From the NCBI RefSeq assembly GCF_001650405.1, contig NZ_LWCU01000015.1, positions 1-64,000 of the forward strand: DNA of 64,000 nucleotides, written 5' to 3'. The notes under the pieces are model-generated. The model saw only the letters and a list, made by a program, of their open reading frames with translations. It was not told the origin of the DNA and searched no databases. Every line of letters begins with the position of its first letter. The first letter of the stretch is position 1. This document shows positions 1-8,836 of this stretch, piece after piece. This stretch comes from Microbacterium sp. H83. Lineage in GTDB: Bacteria; Actinomycetota; Actinomycetes; Actinomycetales; Microbacteriaceae. The position numbers and the translations under genes are program-made.

Positions 1-2
1 CC

Positions 3-326
3 CCCACAGCCCCCACCTCCCCCGCGTTCGGAGACTTCACCGGCGAGCAGCTCGCTCAGATCTGCATCGACGACACCCGGTCGACCTTCAACCCGGATGT
101 GACCTTCGACATCGAGGACACGCGCATCGAGCGGCGCACCGTGACTCCCGAGTGGCTCGTGATCGTTCCCGCGAGGACCGGCGGTCTGGACGCGCGATCG
201 CTCTGCACGATCGGAGGCACGCCTGCGTCCCCCGTGGTCGAGATGGCATCGGGATCCATCGAGGACCTCCCGGAGGAGCAGATCCAGAGGCTGATCCGGG
301 GCGAGAACGAAGGGACCAATCCCTGA
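3..326 (+). CDS. C-terminal part of an unknown protein (5' end outside window)
   Basis: The reading frame is open from the first bases of the window and ends in TGA, giving 107 visible residues. The visible part begins with a Pro/Thr/Ser-rich stretch and continues into a compact, mixed-charge segment with two cysteines (ICIDD and LCTIGG) about 40 residues apart, which could form a disulfide in an exported domain. I do not recognise the family. Its stop overlaps the ATG of the following Tat-exported M23 gene (TGATG), so the two are probably co-translated. A secreted or lipoprotein-like role is only a guess from this neighbour and the composition. Confidence 0.6.
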   Translation, partial: PTAPTSPAFGDFTGEQLAQICIDDTRSTFNPDVTFDIEDTRIERRTVTPEWLVIVPARTGGLDARSLCTIGGTPASPVVEMASGSIEDLPEEQIQRLIRGENEGTNP

Positions 327-1345
327 TGTGCGGCACGGATGGGGATTCCTCTCCGCCGGGCCGAGAACCGCACGGCGGGATTTCCCGCCGTGGGGTGCTC
401 CTCGCGACGGGCCTCGCGCTCGGAGCGACCGCTTTCAGCGTGGACCTGTTCTCTCCGCAGCTGAGCGCGAACGCAGCGGGGACCTACCTCCGTCCCTGCG
501 GCGACGTCCCCATCTCGAGCACGTGGCAGGGGCATCGGAATCGGAAGCCCCCGTCCGGAGAGCCCGGCACCGATTACGCGGTCGCCATGCGCTCACCGAT
601 CAGAGCCGCGACCGGCGGCGTCATCGTCGACCGGAAGGACACGACCGATTCGGCGACCGGACGGTACATCGCCCTGCGCGCCGACGACGGCAACTACATC
701 CGCTACCTGCACCTCGCCTCGAGCGCCGTCGCGATCGGGACCAGAGTGAGCAGGGGCCAGGTGATCGCCTACTCCGGCGCTTCAGGATTCGGCAGCGAGA
801 CCGGCTACGGCTCCCATGTCCACGTGTCCCTCTGGCTCGGCGGCACGCCGAGCCAGCTGGGCTTCCCCAACACCGTCAACTTCGAGAATCTCGTCGACGG
901 CGGCCCTGTACCCATCTACCCGGAGGACGACCCCGTGCCCACCCATCAGTCGACCGACTTCGCCACCTCTGTCGCACTTCCCGCGAACACGTGGACCACC
1001 GTCGCCGTCGCCGCAGGACAGCTCTACCTCGCGATCGTCGGCAACGGGATCGTGGAGACCGGTGACGTGTCTCTCAACCTCAAGGCGAACGGACTCACGA
1101 CCGGTCTCCAGGTGCGGCTCGTGGCCGAGAAGCTCGCGTCGAACTCGGGCCCCGTGGTCACGACCCTCGTCCAGCCCGTGACGGAGATCCGTGCCACCGC
1201 CGCAGCCGGCAGCCCCACCCAGGGACAGCATGCGCAGTCCTACCAGCTGGTCGGCCCGATGCGGCTCTTCGTGCAGCTGATGGCCCTCAACAGCGGGGTG
1301 ACCCTCACCGGGATCTCGGTCAGGAAGAACTACTGGACCTCCTGA
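326..1345 (+). CDS. Tat-exported M23-family (LytM-like) peptidoglycan hydrolase or pseudo-enzyme
   Basis: A 339-residue protein starting at the ATG that overlaps the upstream stop. A twin-arginine signal (SRRGVLLATG, residues 20-29, then a hydrophobic stretch ending near SANAAG) predicts export through Tat. Residues about 77-192 form an M23/LytM fold: GTDYAV (81-86), RYLHL (126-130, catalytic-type His129) and HVH (164-166). M23 enzymes bind zinc through HxxxD and the last His of HxH; here the first position is Glu79 (EPGTD) rather than His, so the metal site is altered and activity is uncertain. Residues 200-339 form an unrecognised, probably beta-rich domain. The family cleaves peptide cross-links in peptidoglycan or acts as a non-catalytic amidase activator. 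Confidence 0.85.
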   Translation: MCGTDGDSSPPGREPHGGISRRGVLLATGLALGATAFSVDLFSPQLSANAAGTYLRPCGDVPISSTWQGHRNRKPPSGEPGTDYAVAMRSPIRAATGGVIVDRKDTTDSATGRYIALRADDGNYIRYLHLASSAVAIGTRVSRGQVIAYSGASGFGSETGYGSHVHVSLWLGGTPSQLGFPNTVNFENLVDGGPVPIYPEDDPVPTHQSTDFATSVALPANTWTTVAVAAGQLYLAIVGNGIVETGDVSLNLKANGLTTGLQVRLVAEKLASNSGPVVTTLVQPVTEIRATAAAGSPTQGQHAQSYQLVGPMRLFVQLMALNSGVTLTGISVRKNYWTS

Positions 1346-1526
1346 GCACGAAGTGGAAGCACCGTCGTCTCCGAGATCTGCGCTCCGCTCGGACTGCGTC
1401 GACGCTCTCCCCGGCGGATGCCGCGCTGACGACGCACAGCATCGACCACCGGCGCCGGTCGATGCACGGATCCGTCGTGGGAGCAAGGGGCATGAGGATA
1501 TTCACCGCGCGGCATACACTCGCGGA

Positions 1527-1790
1527 GTGGTAGATGCAGAAGAACGTACCTCCGCCGTCCTGTGGGCGTGCGTCGAGGAGGGATTCCACGTCGGAAGTCG
1601 CGGGGGCGACTTCCTCGGTTACGTCGATCGACAGCCGGACGGCGCCCATCGGGCCTTCGACGCCCACTCCGCTCTCGTGGGCGACTACTCCACCCTCCAT
1701 GAGGCGACCGCGGCGGTCGTCGCTGCGGCCGACGGACGCACCGGCCGCCCCGACTCGCGGACCGACGACCTGCAGGGGAAGGCGCAGTGA
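1527..1790 (+). CDS. Small hypothetical protein upstream of the BLUF gene
   Basis: An 87-residue protein predicted from a GTG start. The frame stays open upstream to 1353, but that part reads like antisense-type Arg/Pro noise, whereas from GTG 1527 the composition becomes protein-like (WACVEEGFHVGSRGGDFLGYVD). It contains a beta-rich pattern with conserved-looking aromatic and Gly positions, no signal peptide and no membrane segment. The stop overlaps the GTG of the BLUF gene by 4 nt, so translation is probably coupled. The tight pairing suggests a function linked to the photoreceptor, but no family is recognised. The exact start is uncertain because no clear Shine-Dalgarno sequence is visible. 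Confidence 0.6.
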   Translation: MVDAEERTSAVLWACVEEGFHVGSRGGDFLGYVDRQPDGAHRAFDAHSALVGDYSTLHEATAAVVAAADGRTGRPDSRTDDLQGKAQ

Positions 1791-2254
1791 CCGCGACCAC
1801 GACCGCGCAGCTCATCTCGCTCGTCTACACGAGCACCGCCTCGCAGCCCTTCCGTGAGACCGCGCTGGAGGAGCTCCTCTCGGTCTGCCGCACCCGCAAC
1901 GCCTCGCGGCACGTGACGGGCATGCTGCTGTATCGCGAGGGACGGTTCATCCAGGTCCTGGAGGGCGACCCCGAGACGGTCGAGCGGCTCGTCGAGACGA
2001 TCGGCCGCGATCCCCGGCACCGGGACATGAGGATCCTGCTGACCGAGCAGATCGAGGAGCGTCGGTTCGGGGACTGGACCATGGGCTACCGGGCGTTCCG
2101 TTCGGGACCGGACACCGCCCCTGCGGGATATCGGGACTCCTTCGGAGATCTGGATGCAGGCTCGGACACGGCGATGAGCAGGCGCGCGCTCGCCGAGCTC
2201 ACGCTGTGGTTCCGGGTGCGCTCCGCATCCGTCGGGTCTCCGTCACCTGCGTGA
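1787..2254 (+). CDS. BLUF-domain blue-light sensor (FAD-binding)
   Basis: A 155-residue, single-domain BLUF protein. The GTG start is preceded by GGGGAAGG. The domain covers about residues 8-105: LVYTS with Tyr14, RNASRHVTG with Asn38, GRFIQVLEG with Gln56, DPRHRDM and DWTMGY with Trp97. Tyr, Gln and Asn are the residues that hydrogen-bond the flavin and switch on illumination in characterised BLUF proteins. There is no attached EAL, GGDEF or cyclase domain, so any output must be through a partner protein. The best local candidate is the 87-residue protein whose stop overlaps this start. The last 50 residues look like the usual capping helices. Confidence 0.93.
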   Translation: MTATTTAQLISLVYTSTASQPFRETALEELLSVCRTRNASRHVTGMLLYREGRFIQVLEGDPETVERLVETIGRDPRHRDMRILLTEQIEERRFGDWTMGYRAFRSGPDTAPAGYRDSFGDLDAGSDTAMSRRALAELTLWFRVRSASVGSPSPA

Positions 2255-2360
2255 GCCGACCGAGGAGCCGCGCTCACGACGACGGCGACGGCGTGGCTTC
2301 CTGCCGGCGCGGGGACGCGGTGGTCAACTGAATGGTCGGAATCAGAGAGTGAGGGGCGCC

Positions 2361-3515
2361 ATGCGTCGGAACAGCGCGAAGTCGCAGGCCAAGCGGATGG
2401 ATGCGGTGGAGACCCTCCCGGCGCAGCCGAAGACGGCGGCGGCCGCTCTCGCCCGCATGAACCCCTTCACGTACGGCCTGCTCGGCGCGCTCGGGGTCCT
2501 CGTCGCGCTCATGATCGGCGGCATCGTCGATCAGCTCGCGACCGTGCTCGTCTACATCGGCGTCGCGGTCTTCCTCGCGCTGGGCCTGGATCCGATCGTC
2601 ACCTTCATCGAACGGAAGCTCCCTCGCCCGGCGGCGGTCGCGATCGTCGTCTCCGCGGTCATCCTCGCCTTCGCGGGCATCATCCTCGCCATCGTCCCCA
2701 TCCTCGTCGAGCAGATCTCGAATCTGATCGAGGATGGCCCGAAGATGATCGAGGACTTCATGTCCAGCGCCTGGTTCACGGACATCAGCGAGCAGTTCGG
2801 CTCCACCTTCGACGACGCCGCCCAGGGCGTGCTGAGCTTCGTGCAGGACCCCGGGAACATCCTCAACATCAGCGGCGGCGTCTTCGCCGTGGGCGCCGGG
2901 ATCGCCGGGGGCTTCACGGGCGTGACGATCGTCCTTATCCTCACCCTCTACTTCATGGCCTCGCTGCGGAGCATGAAGGCCGTCGCCGCCCGCTTCGTCC
3001 CCGCCTACCAGCGGGACACGTTCCGAGGGCTTCTGGAAGACGTCTCCGGCGCCGTCGGCCGCTACGTCATGGGGCAGGCGAGCCTCGCCCTGATCAACGG
3101 CATCCTGAGTCTCATCGTCCTGAGCATCATCGGCGCGCCGGTCCCTGCCCTGCTCGCGCTGATCGCGTTCATCGGCTCGATGATCCCGCTCGTCGGCACC
3201 CTGAGCGCATCGATCATCAACGCGCTCATCTGCCTGATCGTGAGCCCCGTCACCGCCCTGATCGCCTTCGGGTACTACCTCGTCTACATGCAGGTGGAGG
3301 CATACATCCTCTCGCCACGGATCATGAACAAGGCTGTCGCCGTGCCGGGAGCCCTCGTCGTGATCGCAGCCGTGGCCGGCGGCGCACTCGGCGGCATCCT
3401 CGGGGCGCTGGTCGCCATCCCCGTCGCCGCCAGCGCCATCATCATCGTGCAGAAGGTCGTCTTCCCGGCGCAGGATCGCAAGATCGTGCCTCCCGGGACC
3501 CTCAGCGAGAGCTGA
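2361..3515 (+). CDS. AI-2E family transporter (UPF0118 permease)
   Basis: A polytopic membrane protein of 384 residues if translation starts at ATG 2361, which has GAGGGG about 4 nt upstream; an in-frame GTG at 2349 is an alternative. After a basic N-terminus (about 30 residues) there are two hydrophobic spans, a third near residue 85, a soluble amphipathic region (about 120-180) and then five more spans. LSASIINALICLIVSPVTALIA and YYLVYMQVEAYILSPRIM near residue 320 are typical of the family. Members export small molecules or sodium; a role in autoinducer-2 transport is documented for only a few and should not be assumed. It is transcribed alone, converging on the lipid kinase gene. Confidence 0.88.
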   Translation: MRRNSAKSQAKRMDAVETLPAQPKTAAAALARMNPFTYGLLGALGVLVALMIGGIVDQLATVLVYIGVAVFLALGLDPIVTFIERKLPRPAAVAIVVSAVILAFAGIILAIVPILVEQISNLIEDGPKMIEDFMSSAWFTDISEQFGSTFDDAAQGVLSFVQDPGNILNISGGVFAVGAGIAGGFTGVTIVLILTLYFMASLRSMKAVAARFVPAYQRDTFRGLLEDVSGAVGRYVMGQASLALINGILSLIVLSIIGAPVPALLALIAFIGSMIPLVGTLSASIINALICLIVSPVTALIAFGYYLVYMQVEAYILSPRIMNKAVAVPGALVVIAAVAGGALGGILGALVAIPVAASAIIIVQKVVFPAQDRKIVPPGTLSES

Positions 3516-3539
3516 CCGCGCTCGGCGACGGGTCAGCCC

Positions 3540-4466
3540 TCAGCGCACCGTGAGCGCGCCCGGCTGGACCCGCACAGAGAACTCCGAGACCTGACCGACC
3601 TCCTCGCCGTCGATCTCGAAGGTCTGCGGGGAGGCGAGCCTGACGCTGATGCGCTCGGCGGCGACGTGCGTGGTGGACTCCGTGCTCACGGCCTGATCGA
3701 CGGCGCCGAAGGCCCGCCTGATCCCGTTCTCCCAGATGAAGGAGCGGACGGTGTCGAGCCACTGCAGGGGTCCGTCGGCGCTCACGAGGAGCATGTCGAG
3801 CTGGCCGTCGTCGATCAGGGCGTCCGGCAGCAGCCGGATGCCGCCCTGCAGCATGCCGCAGTTGCCGATGAGCATCGTGTGCCCGCGGAAACCCTGCGGT
3901 TCGCCGTCGTCGAGGGTGAGGGTGATGTCGGTCATCTCGGTGCCCGCGAGCGCCCGCCCCATGGCCTCGACGTACGCGATCCATCCGGCCCGGTTCTTCA
4001 GATCCTCGTCGGTCTCGACCAGCATCTGCGCGTCGATGCCGAAGCCGACCATCACGACGAAGGCGTGCTCCTCGCCGTCGCGCTCCACCCAGCCCATGTC
4101 GATCGCGCGCGGCTCGCCGTCACGCACCCGACGGAGCGCCGCCGGGATGTCCCCCAGCGGCACGTCGAGGTTGCGGGCCAGCAGATTGCCCGTCCCCTGG
4201 GGGACGATGCCGAGGGCGACTCCGCTGCCGGCCAGCCCCTCCGCGACGGCGCGGACGGTGCCGTCGCCACCCGCGGCGATCACGATCTCGCAGCCCGCCT
4301 CGATGGCGTCCGCCGCCATCCCGCGACCGGGATCCTCGATCGTCGTCTCCCACCACCGCACGGGCGAGTCGTCGCCCCCGCCGAAGACCTCCTCCACCGC
4401 CGCCTTCAGCTTGTCGCCGCCGGGCTTCGACGGGTTCCAGATCACACCGATGGTCGTGTCGGTCAT
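3540..4466 (-). CDS. Diacylglycerol kinase family lipid kinase
   Basis: A 308-residue soluble protein. The N-terminal catalytic domain carries the nucleotide-binding GGDGT motif (residues 66-70) and the following GTGN (91-94) typical of DgkB/YegS/LCB5-type lipid kinases. The C-terminal half is the beta-sandwich substrate domain (GNCGMLQGG, LPDALIDDGQLDMLLV, and a terminal EIDGEEV). The family phosphorylates diacylglycerol or related lipids with ATP, returning them to phosphatidate metabolism. The start is ATG 4466, with AGGAAG upstream. It lies 46 nt downstream of the glnE stop on the same strand but is probably a separate unit. The exact lipid substrate cannot be told from sequence. Confidence 0.9.
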   Translation of the reverse strand: MTDTTIGVIWNPSKPGGDKLKAAVEEVFGGGDDSPVRWWETTIEDPGRGMAADAIEAGCEIVIAAGGDGTVRAVAEGLAGSGVALGIVPQGTGNLLARNLDVPLGDIPAALRRVRDGEPRAIDMGWVERDGEEHAFVVMVGFGIDAQMLVETDEDLKNRAGWIAYVEAMGRALAGTEMTDITLTLDDGEPQGFRGHTMLIGNCGMLQGGIRLLPDALIDDGQLDMLLVSADGPLQWLDTVRSFIWENGIRRAFGAVDQAVSTESTTHVAAERISVRLASPQTFEIDGEEVGQVSEFSVRVQPGALTVR

Positions 4467-4512
4467 TGGTCAGCTTCTTCCTGTTGCATCCGGTCGGCGA
4501 TCTCGATGGCGA

Positions 4513-7488
4513 TCAGCCGTAGAAGAGGTCCTCGAAGGCCCTGCGCGCGCGTCGCGTGACTCCGAGATAGTCGTCCTCGAGCTCGCTCGCCGAGCGGTCG
4601 GGGTACCCGAGCAGTCGGCCGATGGCGTCGAGATCACGGGGGTCGGTGGGGAGCACGTCGCTCGTCCGCCCCGTGTACAGGGTGATCGCTGATCGCAGCC
4701 GGCTCGAGAGCCGCCACGCGTCGCGGAGCAGATCAGCGGATGCCGGCGGGACGAGCGCCGCCGCGACGGCGGCGTCGAGGGCCGCGATGGTCGACGTCGT
4801 CCGCAGCTCGGGAATCTCGTGCGCGTGCTGGAGCTGCAGCAGCTGCACGAGCCACTCGACGTCGCTGAGGGTGCCCGGGCCGAGCTTCAGATGCCGTCGC
4901 GGATCGACACCCTGCGGCAGACGCTCCCCCTCGACGCGCGCCTTGATGCGCTTGATCTCACGCGTGCCCTGGAGATCGACCGCGGAGGGATACCGGATGC
5001 TGTCGGCGAGCTCGGTGAATCTCGCGATCAGCGTCGCGCTGCCGGCCACGCCGCGGGCCCGGAGCAGCGCCTGCGCCTCCCATGACAGCGACCAGCGCCG
5101 GTAGTACTCGGCGTACGCGTCGATCGTCCGCACCACCGGGCCGTTCCGTCCCTCCGGGCGGAGGTCGGCGTCGAGGTCGAGCGGCACCCGGTGGTCGGTG
5201 AGGTTCTCCCGCAACCCCGCGACGATGCGCTTCGCGAGGGTCTCGGCGCGCTGCGGCTCGACGCCGTTCGCGTCGTAGACATAGAGGATGTCCGCGTCCG
5301 AACCGAAGCCGAGCTCCGCTCCTCCGAACCGCCCCATGCCGATGACGGCGAAGTCCAGGGCGTCGTCCTCCGCCGGCACGATCTCCCGACGCACGGCGCG
5401 CAGGCCGGCCTGGATGGTCGCGTCGGTGATCTCGGTCAGCGAGCGCGCGATCTCCTCGATCGTCAGGACGTCGAGCACCCCGCCCATGGCCGTGCGGAGG
5501 AGCTCACGTCGCCGCAGAGCGCGCACCGCCTGCATCGCATCGCCGACGCCGCGCTGTCGCGTCTGGATCGCGCGGGCCTCCTCGTCGAGGGCGGCGCCGC
5601 TGCGGGGGCGCAGCAGATCGCTGCTGTCGAGCCACGCCACCGACTCCGGTATCCACTCCATCAGCTCGCCCACGTAGCGCGAGGACGACAGCAGCCGGGT
5701 GAGGCTCTCTGCGGCGCCGGACGAGTCGCGGAGCATCCGCAGGAACCACGGGGTGTCGCCGAGCCGCTCGCTGATCCGGCGGAACGCCAGCAGCGCGTAG
5801 TCCGGGTCGCTGCCGTCCGCGAACCAGCGCACCATCACCGGCATGAGATGGCGCTGGATCGTGGCCTTGCGGCTGAGCCCGGTGGTCAGGGCCCCGATGT
5901 GACGGAGCGCGCCGGCGGGATCGCGAAATCCGATGGCCATCAGGCGGTCGTGCGCCTGCGCGGTCGACAGGGATCGCTCGCCCTCGGGCAGCGACGCCAC
6001 CGCGCTGAGGAGCGGCCGGTAGAACAGCCGCGTGTGGATGTCGCGGACCTCTCGCCGCACACCCTCCCACCGCGCCCACATCGCCTCGCCCGAGTCGGCG
6101 AGGCCGCTGCTGCGCGCCAGCACACGCAGCCCTGATGGTGTCCGGGGCACGAGATGGGTCCTGCTGAGCTCCCGCAGCTGCAGGCGGTGCTCCATGAGTC
6201 GGAGGAGGCGATAGTCGTCGCTGAAGCTCGCCGCGTCGGCGCGGCCGATGTAGCCGCCCTCGACCAGGGCGTCGAGAGTCTCGATCGTCCCGCGCGTGCG
6301 CAGCCGGGGATCGGTGAGGCCGTGCACGAGCTGCAGGAGCTGGACGGTGAACTCGATGTCGCGCAGGCCGCCCGCTCCGAGCTTGAGCTGATACGGAGCG
6401 TCCTCGGGATCGATGTGCTCCATCACGCGCTCGCGCATCCGCTGCACGCTGTCGACGAAGTCCTCCCTGGCCGCGCTGGAGAACACCTTCGGCTGCAGCG
6501 CGGCGATGTAGTCGTCTCCGAGCTCCGGGTCGCCCGCCAGCGGACGCGCCTTGAGCAGCGCCTGGAACTCCCAGCTCTTCGCCCACCGGTCGTAGTAGGC
6601 CACGTGCGAGGCGAGGGAGCGGACGAGCGCTCCCTGCTTGCCCTCGGGCCGCAGCGCGGCGTCGACCTCCCAGAGCGGGGGCTCGACCTCGATGCCGCTG
6701 AGTCCGCGCATCGTCTCGCGCGCCAGCCTGGTGGCGATGTCGATCGCGCGCGACTCCTCGACGATCTCCTCGTCGCGGGTGCCGCCGACGAAGATCACGT
6801 CGACATCGCTGACGTAGTTGAGCTCCCGCGCTCCGGCCTTGCCCATGCCGATGATCGCGAGCCGCGTGGCGGCCACCCGGTCGCGGTCCACGGTCTCGGA
6901 GAGCCGCGTCCTGGCGACCGCGAGCGATGCCTCGAGCGCCGCACCCGCCAGGTCGGCGAGAGCGGCGGCCACGTCGCCGACGACCATGAGGGGATTGTGC
7001 GCGGTGAGATCGGCGGCGGCGATCGCGGCGACCGCACGTCGGTATGCCACGCGGAGCGCGACGACCGTGCCGTCGTCCCCCGCACGGGCGAACCCGTCGA
7101 CGGCGCCGACGGCGCTGAGCATCCGATCCGTCAGCTCCTCCGCCCCGGGAAGCGCGGCGCCGGTCTCCGACAGCACCACGACCTCCGACGGATGCCGGGA
7201 GAAGAAGTCCGCGAGGCCCTGCGAGGCACCGAACACGCGCCAGGCCCGTGCACGCGTCGCGCGGTCGGCGACCAGCTCGGTCAGGGGCTGCGCGTCGCGA
7301 CGAGCGACCCGCAGCAGGCCGTCGACGGCCGCATCCGGATCGGCCGCCACGGCCCCGTCGAGCAGGGTCGCCCTGTCGATGCGCAGCAGCGACTCGAGCT
7401 CGGCGAGCTTCGTCGAGGCCTCGCTGAGCTCGGCGAACCCGAGCCTGGCCAGTGCGGACAGGGAGACGGAGACGTCCGATCTGGCCAT
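4513..7488 (-). CDS. glnE: Bifunctional glutamine synthetase adenylyltransferase/deadenylase
   Basis: A 991-residue cytoplasmic enzyme that adds AMP to, or phosphorolytically removes it from, a tyrosine of glutamine synthetase. It has two tandem nucleotidyltransferase domains: the first with GMGKAGARELNYVSDVDV (about residues 218-235) followed by GLRDIEFTVQLLQLVHG, and the second with GMGRFGGAELGFGSDADI (about 700-717) followed by LSDVEWLVQLLQLQH. Length matches the family. The start is ATG 7488, 8 nt after the glnA2 stop; the frame is open far upstream but that extension merely shadows glnA2 in another frame. Co-transcription with glnA2 is the usual actinobacterial arrangement. Confidence 0.97.
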   Translation of the reverse strand: MARSDVSVSLSALARLGFAELSEASTKLAELESLLRIDRATLLDGAVAADPDAAVDGLLRVARRDAQPLTELVADRATRARAWRVFGASQGLADFFSRHPSEVVVLSETGAALPGAEELTDRMLSAVGAVDGFARAGDDGTVVALRVAYRRAVAAIAAADLTAHNPLMVVGDVAAALADLAGAALEASLAVARTRLSETVDRDRVAATRLAIIGMGKAGARELNYVSDVDVIFVGGTRDEEIVEESRAIDIATRLARETMRGLSGIEVEPPLWEVDAALRPEGKQGALVRSLASHVAYYDRWAKSWEFQALLKARPLAGDPELGDDYIAALQPKVFSSAAREDFVDSVQRMRERVMEHIDPEDAPYQLKLGAGGLRDIEFTVQLLQLVHGLTDPRLRTRGTIETLDALVEGGYIGRADAASFSDDYRLLRLMEHRLQLRELSRTHLVPRTPSGLRVLARSSGLADSGEAMWARWEGVRREVRDIHTRLFYRPLLSAVASLPEGERSLSTAQAHDRLMAIGFRDPAGALRHIGALTTGLSRKATIQRHLMPVMVRWFADGSDPDYALLAFRRISERLGDTPWFLRMLRDSSGAAESLTRLLSSSRYVGELMEWIPESVAWLDSSDLLRPRSGAALDEEARAIQTRQRGVGDAMQAVRALRRRELLRTAMGGVLDVLTIEEIARSLTEITDATIQAGLRAVRREIVPAEDDALDFAVIGMGRFGGAELGFGSDADILYVYDANGVEPQRAETLAKRIVAGLRENLTDHRVPLDLDADLRPEGRNGPVVRTIDAYAEYYRRWSLSWEAQALLRARGVAGSATLIARFTELADSIRYPSAVDLQGTREIKRIKARVEGERLPQGVDPRRHLKLGPGTLSDVEWLVQLLQLQHAHEIPELRTTSTIAALDAAVAAALVPPASADLLRDAWRLSSRLRSAITLYTGRTSDVLPTDPRDLDAIGRLLGYPDRSASELEDDYLGVTRRARRAFEDLFYG

Positions 7489-7496
7489 GCGCGAGG

Positions 7497-8834
7497 TCAG
7501 AGCAGCTCGAGGTTGTTCTTCAGCTCCAGAGGAGTGACCTGGCCGCGATAGGCCTCCCACTCCTTGCGCTTGTTGAGCAGCACGTAGTTGAACACCGACT
7601 CGCCGAGTGTCTCGGCCACGAGCTCGGACTTCTCCATGTACTCGAGCGCATGGTCGAGGCTGGCCGGCAGAGCCGAGTAGCCCAGGGCCCGGCGCTCGGC
7701 GTCGCTGAGAGACCAGACGTTGTCCTCGGCCTCCGGCGGGAGCTCGTACTCCTCCTCGATGCCCTTGAGTCCGGCGGCGAGCATGAGCGCGTACGCGAGG
7801 TACGGGTTCGCCGCCGAGTCCAGTGCGCGGTACTCCACGCGCGACGACCCGCCCTTGTTGGGCTTGTACATCGGGACGCGGACGAGAGCGGAGCGGTTGT
7901 TGTGCCCCCACGTGACGAAGCTCGGCGCCTCGTCGCCGCCCCAGAGTCGCTTGTAGGAGTTGACGAACTGGTTCGTGACAGCGGCCATCTCGTTCGCGTG
8001 ACGCAGCAGGCCGGCGATGAAGTGCCGTCCCGTCTTCGACAGCTGGTACTTGGCGCCCTCCTCGTAGAACGCGTTGCGCTCCCCCTCGAAGAGGGACATG
8101 TGGGTGTGCATGCCGCTGCCGGGGTGCCCGCTTAGGGGCTTCGGCATGAAGGTCGCGTACACGCCCTGCTCGATGGCGACCTCCTTGATGACCGTGCGGA
8201 AGGTCATCACGTTGTCCGCCATCGTCAGCGCATCCGCGTACCGCAGGTCGATCTCGTTCTGGCCGGGGCCGCCCTCGTGGTGGCTGAACTCGACCGAGAT
8301 GCCGAGGTCCTCCAGCATCCGCACCGAGCGTCGGCGGAAGTCGTGGGCCGTGCCGCCCGGCACGTTGTCGAAGTAGCCGGCGGAGTCGACGGGGACGGGC
8401 CCCTCCGGGCCGTAGGACGAGGACTTGAGGAGGTAGAACTCGATCTCGGGGTGCGTGTAGAACGTGAACCCCGCGTCGGCGGCCTTGGCCAGCGTGCGCT
8501 TGAGGACGTGACGGGGATCGGACACCGCAGGGCGACCGTCGGGCGTCGTGATGTCGCAGAACATGCGCGCCGTGGGGTCGATCTCGCCGCGCCACGGGAG
8601 GGTCTGGAAGGTCGTGGGATCGGGCTGCGCCAGCAGGTCGGACTCGTAGCTGCGGGTGAGTCCCTCGATCGCCGAGCCGTCGAAGCCGATGCCCTCGGCG
8701 AAGGCGCCCTCGACCTCGGCGGGCGCGATCGCCACGGACTTCAGCGTGCCGATGACGTCGGTGAACCACAGACGCACGAACTTGACGCCGCGCTCCTCGA
8801 TCGTCCGGAGGACGAAGTCCCTCTGCTTGTCCAT
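7497..8834 (-). CDS. glnA2: Glutamine synthetase, short type I (GlnA2-like)
   Basis: A 445-residue GS-I enzyme: ATP + glutamate + NH3 to glutamine. Signatures include GFDGSAIEG (50-58), HPEIEFYLL (128-136), FSHHEGGPGQNEID (183-196) and PKPLSGHPGSGMHTHMS (231-247). It lacks the approximately 25-residue insertion of the long, classical GS-I-beta. Tyr363 lies in EEYELPPEAE, which resembles the NLYDLPPE adenylylation site of GS-I-beta, an odd feature since short GS-I enzymes are often described as unmodified. The start is ATG 8834, only 2 nt after the stop of the SPOR-like gene, and glnE follows after 8 nt, making a three-gene operon. Actinobacterial GlnA2-type enzymes are usually secondary to GlnA1. 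Confidence 0.94.
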   Translation of the reverse strand: MDKQRDFVLRTIEERGVKFVRLWFTDVIGTLKSVAIAPAEVEGAFAEGIGFDGSAIEGLTRSYESDLLAQPDPTTFQTLPWRGEIDPTARMFCDITTPDGRPAVSDPRHVLKRTLAKAADAGFTFYTHPEIEFYLLKSSSYGPEGPVPVDSAGYFDNVPGGTAHDFRRRSVRMLEDLGISVEFSHHEGGPGQNEIDLRYADALTMADNVMTFRTVIKEVAIEQGVYATFMPKPLSGHPGSGMHTHMSLFEGERNAFYEEGAKYQLSKTGRHFIAGLLRHANEMAAVTNQFVNSYKRLWGGDEAPSFVTWGHNNRSALVRVPMYKPNKGGSSRVEYRALDSAANPYLAYALMLAAGLKGIEEEYELPPEAEDNVWSLSDAERRALGYSALPASLDHALEYMEKSELVAETLGESVFNYVLLNKRKEWEAYRGQVTPLELKNNLELL

Positions 8835-8836
8835 GC

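Noticed and set aside
4513..8769. One very long minus-strand open frame (about 1400 codons) through glnE and glnA2
   Set aside because: Upstream of 7488 it is the out-of-frame shadow of glnA2, Arg/Gly/His-rich; the true glnE start is ATG 7488.
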